Below, piece after piece: positions 49,235 to 59,884 of a DNA stretch of 64,000 nucleotides (position 1 is the stretch's first letter; every line of letters begins with the position of its first letter). A program made the translations under genes and the position numbers. Below the pieces are notes generated by a model. The model was not told where the DNA came from, searched no databases, and was given only the letters and a program-made list of their open reading frames with translations. This stretch comes from Branchinecta lynchi (Eukaryota; Arthropoda; Branchiopoda; Anostraca; Branchinectidae): contig JAKZAP010000010.1 of the NCBI GenBank assembly GCA_023053575.1, positions 13,043,225 to 13,107,224 of the forward strand. Reading direction: 5' to 3'.

Positions 49235-49462
49235 AGGTCACAACATAGAAAATGGTTTTTTCAACATGTCTTCTTACCCTTAAATCAAACATTTAATCAA
49301 CTTCAAATGCAACTTATACTCTTAACCAGCTTTCCGGTTTTTGCCGGATTCAGGACGAACTACTTGTCCGACTAGTAAATGGTTTTCCCTATCGTGTTCA
49401 GCATGTCTTTTTACCCCTAAATATAACATCTAATCAACTTCAAATAAAGCTTTTACTTTTAA
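49235..49462 (-). repeat. Family C fragment (two monomers)
   Basis: CATGTCTTCTTACCC, CCGGTTTTTGCCGGATTC and GACGAACTACTTGTCCG. The right end abuts a family G start. Confidence 0.75.
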
Positions 49463-49740
49463 CAAGAGCTGAAAGCTGATATGGCACTTGTAAGAACAGT
49501 TACTATGTTTGTCAGATACGATTTGCAGTTTTCAAGGCTGGATCTCTCTCCCGATATTCATTTCATCAGAAAATGGGCTTTATCTAGTAAATCTGAAATG
49601 GTTATACCACTCATTGACAACTGTTTCTTCTTCCAACGATGGCCGGATCGGGGGGAGGGACTATTAGTGCCCACGGTGAGTGCCCCCCTAGAAGTAGCTC
49701 ATCCCCCCCATTCTGAAAAAGAGTACCCCTTATATTAGAA
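49463..49740 (+). repeat. Family G left-end fragment
   Basis: AAGAGCTGAAAGCTGATATGGCACTTG-type start (shown in part), then CGATGGCCGGATCGGGG. Poly-C is reduced. Confidence 0.65.
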
Positions 49741-49749
49741 AGCTACTCA

Positions 49750-50065
49750 CACCTCAAGAGAAACTCATGAAAAACTCATCTCACTTTCATCATCACCGAC
49801 AGAATAGCCCAGGTGTTTGTCAAATTGGTGGGAAAGAAGTTTGGCACTTGTGATGTCAGTGGATACCAGTATCTATCCTGGGATTACCTCGAAAAGTGCA
49901 AATTTGGCAATTAGCTTTTTTGCAGAGCAATCGCGATATCAGATACCATGGTAACTGCAAAAACGACAAAATGCAGCTTCAATTAACGTGGCGTCCATCC
50001 AGTTAACTTCGTTATCTGCAAAAATGTCCATCCAGTTAACATGTCATCTGCAAAAACGTAACTGG
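49750..50065. repeat. Family K repeat, copy 3
   Basis: CTCATCTCACTTTCATCATC, GTTTGTCAAATTGGTGGG, GCGATATCAGATACCATGG match 29460-29650. Confidence 0.7.
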
Positions 50066-50069
50066 TGTA

Positions 50070-51600
50070 AATAGATCCACAGGCTGATTCGCAGAAAATC
50101 CTCAATCTTCCAGGTCTCGGAGCAGAAAGTGAAAATTACCATGTTCTGCCCACTACCTTACGGATCCGTGTTTTATTATTTCTGTCACGAATGTTGATTG
50201 TGAGACATTGAGTGATTTTCAGAAACTAGTCCACTTTGAGTGCTGAACTTGAATAAGGATAATTAGAGATTTCCCACAACTGACCGTCGTTCACAAGTGG
50301 GTTAAACGCGTCGTACCGTGCCAACCTAACCATCCTTTGATGCTACCGGCAACCTTGATTAATCTTGTCAGAACATTATACGAGATTGGTTCGCACCACG
50401 CGGGCAAGGCGTATTAATCGGAAAGTTTCTCAAAAGAACGATCACGACTAGAAAAGGAAGCTGAAGACTGGGCGTGTATGGCACTGGTCGTTGACCAATC
50501 AACGAATCATCTAATCAGAAGCTTAATATTTCGTAGAACTTCATATCTGCTTTAAGGAGCTTGTCAGATTATGATGTCACTCAAACCTGGAACTGACTGG
50601 AAGCCGTAGGCTGTGCTAAAGAGAAATCAACTCCTTACTAAACCATGAATCTGCAAACGCCGAAATGATCCTGAAGAGATCTAGAGAACCTTCTGGAATT
50701 TGACAGAAATGGTAATTCTTTTCGCTTTTACTACATGTAGTCAGCAAAAAATGCAGATCTCCGGGATATTTAGGATCTGGCTGCTGGGGGGATTTCCGTT
50801 TCTGTCAGGTTGTGCTAGCTGGATGGCTCTTTTGTTTTTATAACGGGAATAATTCAGGGAGCAGATAGGCTAGTAAGAAAAGGCTGGCAGACTAATAAGC
50901 TGGAGAGGATAGCAAGAAAGACTCCGTTGGTTTTTCGTGATGTTACATCATTGCCAAGCTTCCGCACCGCTTGCAGCTTTTCTGGAATTTGTTTCCAGTA
51001 CTGTAGACCAGTGCCCCGTGGGAAGCAGATTTCTCTGTCAAGAAGTGACTTAAGAAACATTTGGAGAAGAGTCTCTTTGTCCTAACGTAATGATCTGCAG
51101 AGTTCGAATCAGCCAATTGGTGGTTTCAGCGGAAATTGCTGATTTCTAGACTCCGCGTGTTTAGACGGAAATGGAAAGTTGAAAATGATCCCTGGAAGAG
51201 ATGCGTGCTTTTTTCCGCCGTGTGCTTCGCTGACTGGAAGGTGATGCCGTAATCTCGGGAAAATCCTTCTTACGGTATATTTTCAGCGCAAGTTGCAGTA
51301 GAGACTGTCGAAATTCCAGTATTCTAGCCTACATGACTCTTTAGAAACTGTGCTGTATTTCCAAACAAAATTACAAACCCACTTTGGCCGTTTTAGCCGC
51401 GCATGGTCCGTTTAGCTTTGCTGTGGAGGACGGGGAAACTTGTGTAACCGGTATTTCTGACCAGTGAGCTCCAGTGAAGCAATAAGTCTGGTTCTGACCT
51501 TGTCTGGTTCGAAAAGAGACAGACATGGCTGATGCAAAATTAGTGTATTCATTTGGAACATTCCATGATGATCCATTGATCCATTCGGATCATTTCATGT
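50070..51600. other. Intergenic DNA, nothing recognised
   Basis: No domain-bearing frame and no shared repeat that I could see. Confidence 0.4.
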
Positions 51601-51685
51601 ATTTCGTAAAGAATAGTTCTGTGTTAGTGTAATTTTAATATGTGATGTGTGATATCACGAATCAAATAAATTGATTGATTGGTGG
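51600..51685 (+). mobile_element. LINE-like 3' end with (ATTG)n tail
   Basis: ATCAAATAAATTGATTGATT after a short AT-rich stretch. No coding. Confidence 0.4.
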
Positions 51686-51984
51686 AATGTGGATAAAAAT
51701 GGCATTCGAACTTTAAAATTTCAGAAATGAGAATGTACGGGTCCTTGAAAGGAGCGCCAGCTGATAAAAAGATCTGTCATGTTTCATCCAAGTGTTAGGT
51801 GTTTACGAAACTTCTGACAGTCAGACCTCAGAGGCGTCATCGCGAAAACATAGGGGGATGGCGACGATGTCGACAACATTTAACGCCCTGTCACAACATT
51901 TAACGTAAATATTACATAGATGACACCGAAAATATTTAACTGACTAGCAACATATGAACGAAAAACAGTTAATATATTCCCAAG

Positions 51985-52092
51985 TTAATATATTTTGTTC
52001 TGTTTGTTTATGTGTTTTGTTTATTTTCTTCATTTACTCCGCTTTTCAAAATGATGGGTCAAAAATAAATGACTTACTTACTTACTTACTTA
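51985..52092 (+). mobile_element. LINE 3' end with (ACTT)n tail, copy 3 (diverged)
   Basis: TACTCCGCTTTTCAAAATG, GGGTCAAAAATAAATG, then ACTTACTTACTTACTT. It resembles 28440-28562 in layout rather than in exact sequence. Confidence 0.55.
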
Positions 52093-52195
52093 AAGATTGA
52101 TGTGAAAACATGTTCTGTATTTAGAACATATACGTGTTCGGTTTTGCGCCGCGTCAACTAGGTTCTTGCAGGGTAGATGGGTTTCGAGGGTAGCT

Positions 52196-52515
52196 TTTGA
52201 ATGAACGAATAACTTTATTGTAAATATCGCGAGGATAAATAAAACAATATATGTTACAAAAAATAAAATGTCTGTCACATACTAAAATTTTCCACAAAAT
52301 ATTGTCTGAATGACTGCCTGTATCTCGTTGACACACCAGGTTTGCATGGTTCCAACTTGTTTTGGTGTCGGGTGTAGCGCTGCGCTGATTTTAACGGCGG
52401 AAGGATGTCACGGTGCTTCGAGGACGATAGCAAGCCATGTCCAAAAGACATTACCAACTTGCCTTCTCTCCTTCAAAGTGGTCAGCTTCAGCTGTGAGAG
52501 ACACATATCGTATGG
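52196..52515 (-). mobile_element. Probable LINE 3' end (minus strand)
   Basis: TGAATGAACGAATAACTTTA is a reversed tail and UTR. The following minus frame has no diagnostic domain. Confidence 0.4.
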
Positions 52516-52545
52516 TATAATAATAATAATAATAATAATATAATG

Positions 52546-54000
52546 CAAGAATAAGGCACATGGCCTCTACAAATATATGGCTGTATATGGCTGTCCCCCA
52601 AGATTATTCGCAAGGCTCGCTCCTGGACAGACTCTAACTTATTGCTTTGTTCATGCCACACGGCACATGTGTATTCCATTATCGGACGCATATGGGCTGT
52701 GAGGCTTGCTCGCTTAAACCATGTCGACGCAATTTGGCCAAAGACCTCAGGAGAGGTACGGCTTGTCCTAGCATCTGGAGGATGTGGTCCTCCCACGTCA
52801 TTTTGCTGTTGAAGGTGACTCCCAGAATTTTCATCTTTTTTGCAGCTGGGATCCCTACATCCGGTATCTCAGGTATATTTTGTTTCAAGAACGATACCCT
52901 CGTAATAGCAGACTTCTTCTTACTGATGCTCAGTTTCTTCTGCCCGATGAAAAATTTACCTCAAAATAGTACTATGGAGTAGTACGAAAAAGTAGCATGC
53001 AGTACTAACGATGCTAATGCTTCTACTTCAAGGCTACCGTGTTACTGCATACTACCATATGCTACTATTAGCAAGACCGGATGCTACTGGATACTACTAC
53101 ATAAGATTGGACCAGTCTGAGGCACATTAGTTGATAGTATTCTTTGCTATTACATAGTATTACATGCAACGTTTTCGTACTACTACGCAGGCTACAAATT
53201 TTTCATCGAGTGTGCATAGTCATCTTCGAGTTTCTTGACTACAGCTTCTGTGTCCAACAACTCGCGAAGTCTCTGCAGAAGCATCAAAGTAAGGTCATCG
53301 GCGAACTTGGCACGGTCTTGGTGCCACTCTGCTATCAAGTTGCAGAGCAACAAGAGAAGCGTGGGGCCTAATTTCGTCCCTTGGGGTATGCCGTATGTCA
53401 AGTTTGCTCTCTCCGAGGTTTCCCCTTTGTATTTTGTCCTTTGCTTTCTGCCTGCGGGGAAGCTGGATACGATCAGGATCAAAAATGCAGGGAACCCTTC
53501 CATGGCGCTCAGTATTTCTTCATGGCTAGATGTATCGAAAGCTTTGCTGACATCCCCTTGCATAATATCCACGAAAGCTTAGTCGTTTTCCAAGTGGGCC
53601 AAGATAGTTTCGACGATGTAAACAAGGTAATTGCTTGTACTGTACTTCCTAAGAAACCCGTACTGTCGAGGATCTAGCATTTCACTCAGCCATTGCAGGA
53701 GCCACTTATTTAGGAATTTCTCGTAGATCTTTGATAGAAGTGGTGTGAGCGAAATTGGTCTTAAATCGCCAAGTTCCTTAGGATTGTTCACTTTCGGGAT
53801 AGGAATAACGACTGATTCTTTAAGTGCCTCAGAAAAATACCTTTGATGAGTGACTGGTTTATGAGGGAGGGGGGGGGGGCAGCTGCCCCACTCCAAATGA
53901 CGCTCTGGTGTGACCCTCCGTTTTTGCATCCCTGACCCAGCAGTGACACTGGAAAGCTTGTCCTCGAATTTGTCTCCCCAGGTTGGCCAATTACCTGTTC
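52546..54000 (-). pseudogene. LINE ORF2 remnant with reverse transcriptase
   Basis: Reading right to left: WGDKFEDKLSSVTAG; SVVIPIPKVNNPKELGDLRP and ISLTPLLSKIYEKFLNK (RT fingers); LDPRQYGFLRKYSTSNYLV; a stop (TAA at 53579) in frame; DIMQGDVSKAFDTSSHEEIL (motif A); LTYGIPQGTKLGPTLLLLLC (motif B); KFADDLTLM (motif C, DD intact); DYAHS; [family A]; GQKKLSISKKKSAITRVSF; KILGVTFNSKMTWEDHI; AHMRPIMEYTCAVWHEQ; LESVQERALRIILGD. One in-frame stop, one frameshift in the thumb near 52690 and the insertion make it dead. Confidence 0.85.
52945..53208. mobile_element. Family A TIR element, best copy (264 bp), nested in a LINE
   Basis: Perfect 13-bp ends CGATGAAAAATTT and AAATTTTTCATCG. It aligns with 4515-4803 except for one ~20-bp internal duplication in the latter (GACCGGATGCTACTATGGCA region). 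A target duplication is not obvious. Confidence 0.85.
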
Positions 54001-54009
54001 AGTCTAATA

Positions 54010-54395
54010 ATTTAATTTAATAATTTAATAATCTTTAATATGTCCATTTTGCACTGTCAAATCTTATTTAACAATCCTTCTGTAAATGATTTGAGTATTT
54101 AGTATTTGTTTCTTCTTTTTACTGCACTTATGCCCTTGGGGTAGTGCGTCACGAATTGTTCATTCGTAATGAAAGTGAAAAGTTTTGTGTATAATGTCGT
54201 ATGATTGTTTATAGATTGTTTATTTGAATGTCTTCCCATCCCTTAAAGGACCCCTAGTACTATTTTCTTTTTTAGTTACAGATTTCTAAACTGGTTGAGT
54301 AACTTGAAACTAGCCCCTGATATCAACACCGGCTTTGGCTGTTTTAAGCCTTTCAAGGCCGTTTGACTTTTAGCAAAAACAAGAAAACACTGACA
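54010..54395. other. Intergenic DNA, nothing recognised
   Basis: AT-rich. TTTGGCTGTTTTAAGCCTTT near 54330 recurs, inverted, near 17590. Confidence 0.35.
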
Positions 54396-54399
54396 TAGC

Positions 54400-54775
54400 C
54401 TTTTTTTCGTGCCATATAGCGATCGTAATTTCAGCCCGTCCGTCAGTCTGTCTGTCGGTCCGGGTTTTGCTAGTTTGGGCACTTCTACATAAGCTAGGAC
54501 GATGAAACTCGGCAGGTGTATCAGGGACCGGCCCAGATTAACTTAGAAATAGTCACTTCCCCGACCCGACCATCGGGGTGGAGGGGGGGGGGGAAGGAAG
54601 TGAAAATCTTGAAAATCTAGGTAAGCTATCTTTAACTTTCAAAATGGTGATCAGATCTTAATGAAACTTGATATTTGGAAAAGCCTGGTGCCTCGGACGA
54701 CCCACTTTGAATCGGACCGGATCGGTGAATTTGGGGGGGGGGGGAGATGGAGGGGGCCGTAAATCTTGGGAAACA
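54400..54775 (-). repeat. Family G repeat, minus copy
   Basis: GCCATATAGCGATCGTAATT, GTCAGTCTGTCTGTCGGTCC, GGACGATGAAACTCGGCAGG, GGGACCGGCC and two poly-G runs. Gives the family in reverse orientation. Confidence 0.75.
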
Positions 54776-54778
54776 CTT

Positions 54779-54822
54779 ATACTGTAAAAAGTTTCTCCGA
54801 GTAAGGATTAAAGGAGTTATCA
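54779..54822. repeat. Family D end fragment
   Basis: ACTGTAAAAAGTTTCTCCGA followed by GTAAGGATTAAAGG. Confidence 0.6.
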
Positions 54823-54829
54823 TAAGCAT

Positions 54830-55225
54830 TCTAGCACTTGAAACGTTTAGAACCCCCTCACCCAAGACCCAAGATGAAGCCACGACTCGATTCGACTTTT
54901 GGGTCATCGAGCGGCGCGGGTCGAAAGCGCCCAACAGGGGAGGCTGGGATCATAGTTTGGATATGTATCTAACAAAATATTTTTATTGTAGCAGGCATAT
55001 CGAAAATACGTAGAAAAATCCACCTATTTTCATCGTTGATTTATCGAAGTATTTTTTTTTCTGTTTTTTCGTGTTTATGCCCGTAAGTCCAAAGAATTAA
55101 TGATGTAAACTAAATCCCAATAAACAAGCGTCGCAGCTGAGCTAAATAATATTCAGCTTCTGAGACCCAAAAATGTCAAACTGGCCGATGATTTCTTTTT
55201 CCGACATATCCAAAGGTCCACATGG
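54830..55225. other. Intergenic DNA, nothing recognised
   Basis: No gene or shared repeat seen. Confidence 0.35.
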
Positions 55226-55497
55226 TGATATACCTAGTTGTTTTTGGGGTCCCAAAACGTAAGTGGAGGGATACCTATGACATTGCAAAAGTTGTCCGTC
55301 TGTCCGTCCGTCCGTCTGTCCGTCCGTCTGTAAGCACGATAACTCTCGAAAGGAATGAGATATTTTGATGAAACTTGGTGTGAGGATTCGTTGGGTCGTC
55401 GGACCAGTTGAGTTCGTAAACGGGCTTTGTAGCCCTACAATTAGGGGTGGGGGAGGGGGTTCAAATTACGGAGCAAACAAAATATTTTGAAACAGCT

Positions 55498-56418
55498 AAT
55501 GATATGATATGATATGATATGATATTTATTTGTCTTCAGAGCCCAAAGGCCATAACAAACACACATAAATAACAACATGTAAATACAAAATAAACGGTCA
55601 CACTACTACACTAAACCCCACTCAAACACTTTTCCCTGTGCCGACTGGCCACTCTGAGGAACCTCGCCAGGTTTCTTATACTAAGAAAATCCCTACTCCG
55701 CATAATATTTACCAACCACTTCCTCCCATGAATCCCTCCCTTAAAAATTTCCTCCCTCAGATCCTCAATTTCATCACAACCAGACATAAAATGAATTAGA
55801 TCCTCATCTCCCTCACCGCACATTGGACAAAAGTAAGGACCAGATTTCTCCCTTACACTTCCCAAATACTTTCTTCTTTCACCAAGTGGCAAGCTATCTG
55901 CCCTCATATTTAAAATTAGTTTCATTTCCTCTTTTTTTAGACCCGCTTTAAAATAAATTTCTTCACCCCAAATCTCTTTAGCCTCTGCATACAAACTCAA
56001 TGATCCACTATCTCTTATCCTAGCTAACCAGACCTGGATTTCTTGGTCAATTAACCTACTACTAACTTCTTTTGAAACAAATCCTAACTCTCTCCCCGGA
56101 CCCTCCCCTCTATTCCACATATAACCAAGCCCGCAACTATCTAATATTGAACGAATCTGGAAAGCCCAGGAATCGTGTGTTTCGTCCTTCAACGACTCAA
56201 GATACGCATCTTTCAATAGTCTTTCACCCGGCAATATTAATATCTTTTCCCAATACTTAATCATTTTTACTAATCTAATACTCTTCAACGACCTTAAGCC
56301 TAGATCCCCCCTAACCACCAATCCATTAATTTTATTACTTAGGCCTAGTGCCCTTTTAAAATAACTTAACTGTAACTGTTCTAACTTTTCCCCCTGACAA
56401 AAACCCCATATTTCATAA
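55498..56418 (-). mobile_element. LINE 3' part with (ATATG)n tail, inserted in family C
   Basis: The left junction is TAATG followed by an ATGATATGATATGATATG tail; the right junction is again TAATG, so the duplication is about 5 bp. The 3' UTR has AGAGCCCAAAGGCCATAAC, the same word as the LINE ends at 34490 and 38537. Confidence 0.8.
55611..56400 (-). CDS. LINE ORF2 C-terminal domain, open frame (5'-truncated)
   Basis: About 260 codons without a stop on the minus strand: LEQLQLSYFKRALGLSNKIN, GDLGLRSLKSIRLVKMIKYW, then a long helical linker, LILNMRADSLPLGERRKYLG and the finger CPMCGEGDEDLIHFMSGC, ending ASRHREKCLSGV. This is the post-RT thumb and C-terminal finger region of a LINE. The apparent ORF runs on into family C sequence at its N-terminus, so residues encoded beyond 56415 are artefactual. 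The uninterrupted frame suggests a fairly recent insertion. Confidence 0.8.
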
Positions 56419-57347
56419 TGTGATAGTCGATTATGGGAGTAAGAAGACATGCTGAACACGATGGTGAAAACCATTTTGTCATAGGACAAGTAGTTGGCCC
56501 GGAATCCGGCCAAAACCGGAAAGTTCGTTAAAAGTAAAAGTTTTATTTGAGGTTAATTAGATGTTTGATTTAGGGATAGGAAGAAATGCTGAAGACGATG
56601 GTGAACACCATTTTCTCGAGGGAAAAGTAGTTCGCCCGGAATCCGGCCCAGACGGGAAAGTTTGTTAAAATTAAAAGTTTTATTTGGAGTTGATCAGATG
56701 TCCAATTTATGGCAAGAAGACATGCTGAACACTTATGTGAAAACAATTTTCTACCCCGACATGTAGTTCGCCCGGAATCCAGCCAAAACCGGAAAATTGT
56801 TAGAAGTTAAAGTTTTATTTGTAGTTGATTAGATAAGCGGTTTAAGGGTAAGAAGAGATGCTGAATCCGTGTGTGACAATCATATTTTACGCAGACATAT
56901 AGTTCGACCGGAATCCAGCTGGAGTCGGAAAATTTGTTATAATTAAAATTTTTATTCGAAGTTGATTAGATGTTCATTATTGGGGAAAGAAAATACACCG
57001 AGTTCGTTTTTTAGCTTCCTTTTTTCGCCGGACAAGTAGTTCTGGAGTTCGGCCGAAACCGGGAAATTGGCAGAAGTGGCAGGAAGTTTTCGTCAAAACA
57101 GATATGACTTATAGGGGTAAACACACATGATTAATCCGTATCTGAACTTGGTTTTCTCAGATGATTAGCTATTTGGCCTTAATCTGTTTCTGAATTTTAA
57201 TAGTAAAAATGTTCAAGGACGACTGGATCTGGCCAAGACAAAACCCAGTTGTCTGGATCAGATACTGAACTTTTGGGATCCCATCGAAACCTTTGGTCTT
57301 GTTTACCTTTTACACGCCACTCGATCTTCTCGAAGGGTTTAGTATGA

Positions 57348-57355
57348 CTCTTGAC
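57348..57355. repeat. 8-bp target-site duplication of element L (left)
   Basis: CTCTTGAC, repeated exactly at 58080-58087. Confidence 0.9.
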
Positions 57356-57449
57356 CAGTGGTTCCAACCTTTTCCGTACCGTGTACCCCTAGTTAAGGTT
57401 CGGAAAGATTGCGTACCCCCTTTTTAAAACGTGAAAAAGACGATATTTA

Positions 57450-57650
57450 TTATCGTAAATGATAAGGCATACATGTGTAGAATATATGCAAAATCAATGA
57501 AGGAATCACTACTTGCTGTTTTGTGGCTAAAATTTTGTCGAATCTCGGCTCGACGTCATTAACGGCAATATTTTTTACAGTCAGCCTGTTTCTGTGTTTG
57601 GTTTTGATGTTCTCAGTGCTTTCATCGAGCTGCGTCGCAAACTTTTTCAT
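57450..57650 (-). pseudogene. hAT transposase C-terminal (dimerisation) remnant
   Basis: The minus frame has STENIKTKHRNRLTVKNIAV then NDVEPRFDKILATKQQ. Animal hAT/ZBED-like transposases end with an (S)IKTKxRNRLxxEN...xxPRIxKLxxxKQxQ pattern, which this follows. About 66 codons remain; the catalytic RNase H-like core is absent. Confidence 0.7.
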
Positions 57651-57778
57651 TGGCTAAATTCACAACGTGAATGGAAAAATCACTTCGATTCTTCTTGAAA
57701 CAATATTGCTTGACACGGCAGTAGGCTAGCTGTTTTGGAATCAACACTGTTTCACTGACTTTCACTAGGGCTTGTAGT

Positions 57779-57958
57779 CAGAGGCGTCACACACAGGTTG
57801 ACAACACCCCTCCCCCCAAAAAGGTCGGCAAGACGATTAAAAAGAAAAGAGTCTGCGCGAAGTGCCACGATTTTCGTAAAAGCAGTTATTTAAAAAAAAA
57901 AAACAGTCGGTAATTACCTTGCCCCTTAAGATACATTTTGGCTGGTGATACTCTACTG
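57779..57958. mobile_element. Family P element nested in element L
   Basis: CAGAGGCGTCACACAC at the left; the inner words GGTCGGCAAGACG, ATTTTCGTAAAA and TACCTTGCCCC match the P copy at 58747-59080. It ends near ACTCTACTG. No clear duplication. Confidence 0.6.
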
Positions 57959-58279
57959 GTATATTAGGCTTTCGGCAATCATAAATGAGTGAGACGAGAT
58001 TTTGAAGCTACAGACTAAATCAGTTTTGGTTTCTTCGCGTACCCCTTGGGGTACGCGTACCACCGGTTGGGAACCACTGCTCTTGACCATCGCTGGGAGA
58101 TCAATGAATAGATAATTAGCAATGGCGGACTTCTGGAGAGAATTGTGTTCAAGTAATTTTTGGATAACGTTGGCTACTGTGAGGATTTTAAGGAAAACGA
58201 ATGTAGCAGTGTGTTCGTAAAAAATCCGACCTATAGAAAAATGATGTCTCCCACCTTCTCAGCCCACAGGAATCAAAGA

Positions 58280-58608
58280 GTTTAAGTTAACTGCGATATT
58301 TTCTACTGGGATTAATGTTATCTCTACTGAGCAAGGCCGTATCCAGGGGGGGGGGGGGGTTAAAACACAGGGGCCGAAACACACACAAATAATGATTTTT
58401 TCCCTCTGCTCTATGTGGTTTTTGTACTTTTTTTGTCCGACCAGCAGGCAAAACCCACCCCCCGAAAGGCACCCCCCCCCCCCCGAAATAAATTCCTGGA
58501 TACGGGCCTGCTACTGAGATAAGATTAATCCAAATTAGAGATAAGATTACCTTTTTAGAGACAAGATTAACCCAGTAGCAAACACGGCAAGATTATTTTT
58601 ACAGTGTA
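58280..58608. mobile_element. Family D MITE split by element O
   Basis: AGTTAACTGCGATATTTTCT ... GATTATTTTTACAGTG then TA. The left end is lost. It is interrupted after CTACTGAG by element O. Confidence 0.75.
58332..58510. mobile_element. Element O: hAT-like MITE (179 bp) nested in family D
   Basis: CAAGGCCGTATCCAGGGGGG ... TTCCTGGATACGGGCCTG, with poly-G/poly-C next to each end. The 8-bp duplication CTACTGAG is exact (58324-58331 and 58511-58518). Confidence 0.9.
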
Positions 58609-58613
58609 GAGAG

Positions 58614-58725
58614 GTGGGATCGGATGGAAATTTGTGGGAAGAACAAGCACACATCCTAGATCCATCGTTCACTTAACCGGACCGGATTCGGGCACTGTGG
58701 GGGATTGTAGGTAAGGCAGGTCCTT
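58614..58725 (-). repeat. Family G fragment, minus strand
   Basis: GTGGGATCGGATGGAAATTT, GGGAAGAACAAGCACACATC, CCGGATTCGGGCACTGTGGG. Confidence 0.65.
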
Positions 58726-58746
58726 TCAGTTTTTGAATGTAATGAT

Positions 58747-59080
58747 CAGGGGCGTCACGTCCCCCAGGGAGAGACGCCCCCCCCCCCTCATGTTCCGTAC
58801 TCGGAGGATAAATATTACTTCAGCCCAAGCTGACTTGCTCCGTTTTGCACTATCAAATATATAACCCCCCAATGTTGTCGGCCGGTCGGCAAAACATTGC
58901 CGAGTCCGCACGAAACGCTGCGGTTTTTCGTAAAAACAGATGATTTTTTCTTGGAAACAGTAGATTAAAAAAAAGAAAAAAACAGTAAGTTTTTCGTGAA
59001 AACAGTCGTTAAAAATGACCAGCCAGTCGATAAATACCTTGCCCCCCCCCCCCCCAAACATTTTGCTAGTAACGTCTCTG
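58747..59080. mobile_element. Element P: hAT-like TIR element (334 bp)
   Basis: CAGGGGCGTCACGTCCC ... GCTAGTAACGTCTCTG, an imperfect ~12-bp TIR. The 8-bp flanks GTAATGAT and GTAATGAA match at seven positions. A poly-C block near each end. TTTTTCGTAAAAACAG occurs twice inside. It contains a family J word near 58815 (TCAGCCCAAGCTGACTTG). Confidence 0.75.
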
Positions 59081-59089
59081 GTAATGAAT

Positions 59090-59880
59090 GAAATATTAGT
59101 GTCAATTCAGAGCTACGAGTTGAATTAATAAAGTCGAAGTCACTACAGACGAAACATCTGAAGTCGCTACAGTCGAAACATTTAACCATTTATGAGCCAC
59201 TTTTGCTATCTCGCCTTCCTACGAACTATCGCTGCCCGTACAGTTTAGACTATTGCTGATCACAGCGTTGCATCGTAAATAATTAACCTTGTATTGACAT
59301 TTCCCGGTTCTAGGCCTACCTCGGGTGCCCCCTCCTGTGTAGCTGCGTGATGTCAACTCAAACAGCGGCCCACCAATAAAATTAAGTTCGGTTTTATAAC
59401 ACCATTTATGAACCTACTAGCCAGCTTGGCGCTGTTACTTTTTGCACTCAACTGCTCCCGTACCGACGCTGCCTATGATAATTTTAATTTAACTACGGGT
59501 ATACCTGATCCACCATGAGATACTGGGATTAGGATGCAAGAAATGTGGCTCTAAACAAGTTCCGATTATAATGTGTGAATGCATTATGGACACACGAATG
59601 TAAAGCCTTAGTCGGGTTTCGACTTTCACTGTATCGCTCAGAATGGTATGTGCTTGGTTTTATTGAAAGGGTTGTGTAGAAAAAGTTTGGATAGCTCATA
59701 TGAAGGTAAAACGGTAGATAAATACGCTGCGAATTTACGAAGTAACAGGGCTGTGTTTACTGTACTGGAAAATCCGACGTGTTGTGGTAGCTGCAAAGGG
59801 AATATCCTGGATATTAGTGACACAGCAGGAGTGGAATTTCCGATATTGGTAAATTCTATCTAATGGTGCCAAACGGATTG
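59090..59880. other. Intergenic DNA, no gene recognised
   Basis: A 71-codon frame at 59648-59863 (+) ends in an in-frame stop and contains a CCGSC motif but resembles no family I know. Confidence 0.35.
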
Positions 59881-59884
59881 ATTT

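Larger units (their letters stand above)
52518..54010 (-). mobile_element. RT-bearing LINE on the minus strand, split by a family A element
   Basis: (ATAAT)n tail at 52518-52545, then UTR with GGCACATGGCC, then ORF2 to about 54000. The family A insertion at 52945-53208 separates the RT palm from the thumb. Confidence 0.85.
55232..57305 (+). repeat. Family C element, full-length copy split by a LINE
   Basis: TTTTTGGGGTCCCAAAACG, a long GTCCGTC run, TTTTGATGAAACTTGGTGTG, then a break at 55498. It resumes at 56415 (TAATGTGATAGTCGATTATG) and runs through about six monomers to TTTTGGGATCCCATCGAAAC then CTTTGGTCTTG. The intact copy at 39355 gives the empty site. Confidence 0.85.
57356..58079. mobile_element. 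Element L: hAT-superfamily deletion derivative (724 bp)
   Basis: Ends CAGTGGTTCCAACC and GGTTGGGAACCACTG, with GTACCCC words inside both ends. The CAGTGGTTC(C)CAACC end is a recognised hAT terminus type. Exact 8-bp duplication. It contains a transposase C-terminal remnant (57450-57650, minus) and a nested P-family element. Confidence 0.9.

Noticed and set aside
59648..59863. 71-codon + strand ORF with a CCGSC motif
   Set aside because: No family recognised and no evidence of transcription signals; kept only as part of the unassigned stretch.
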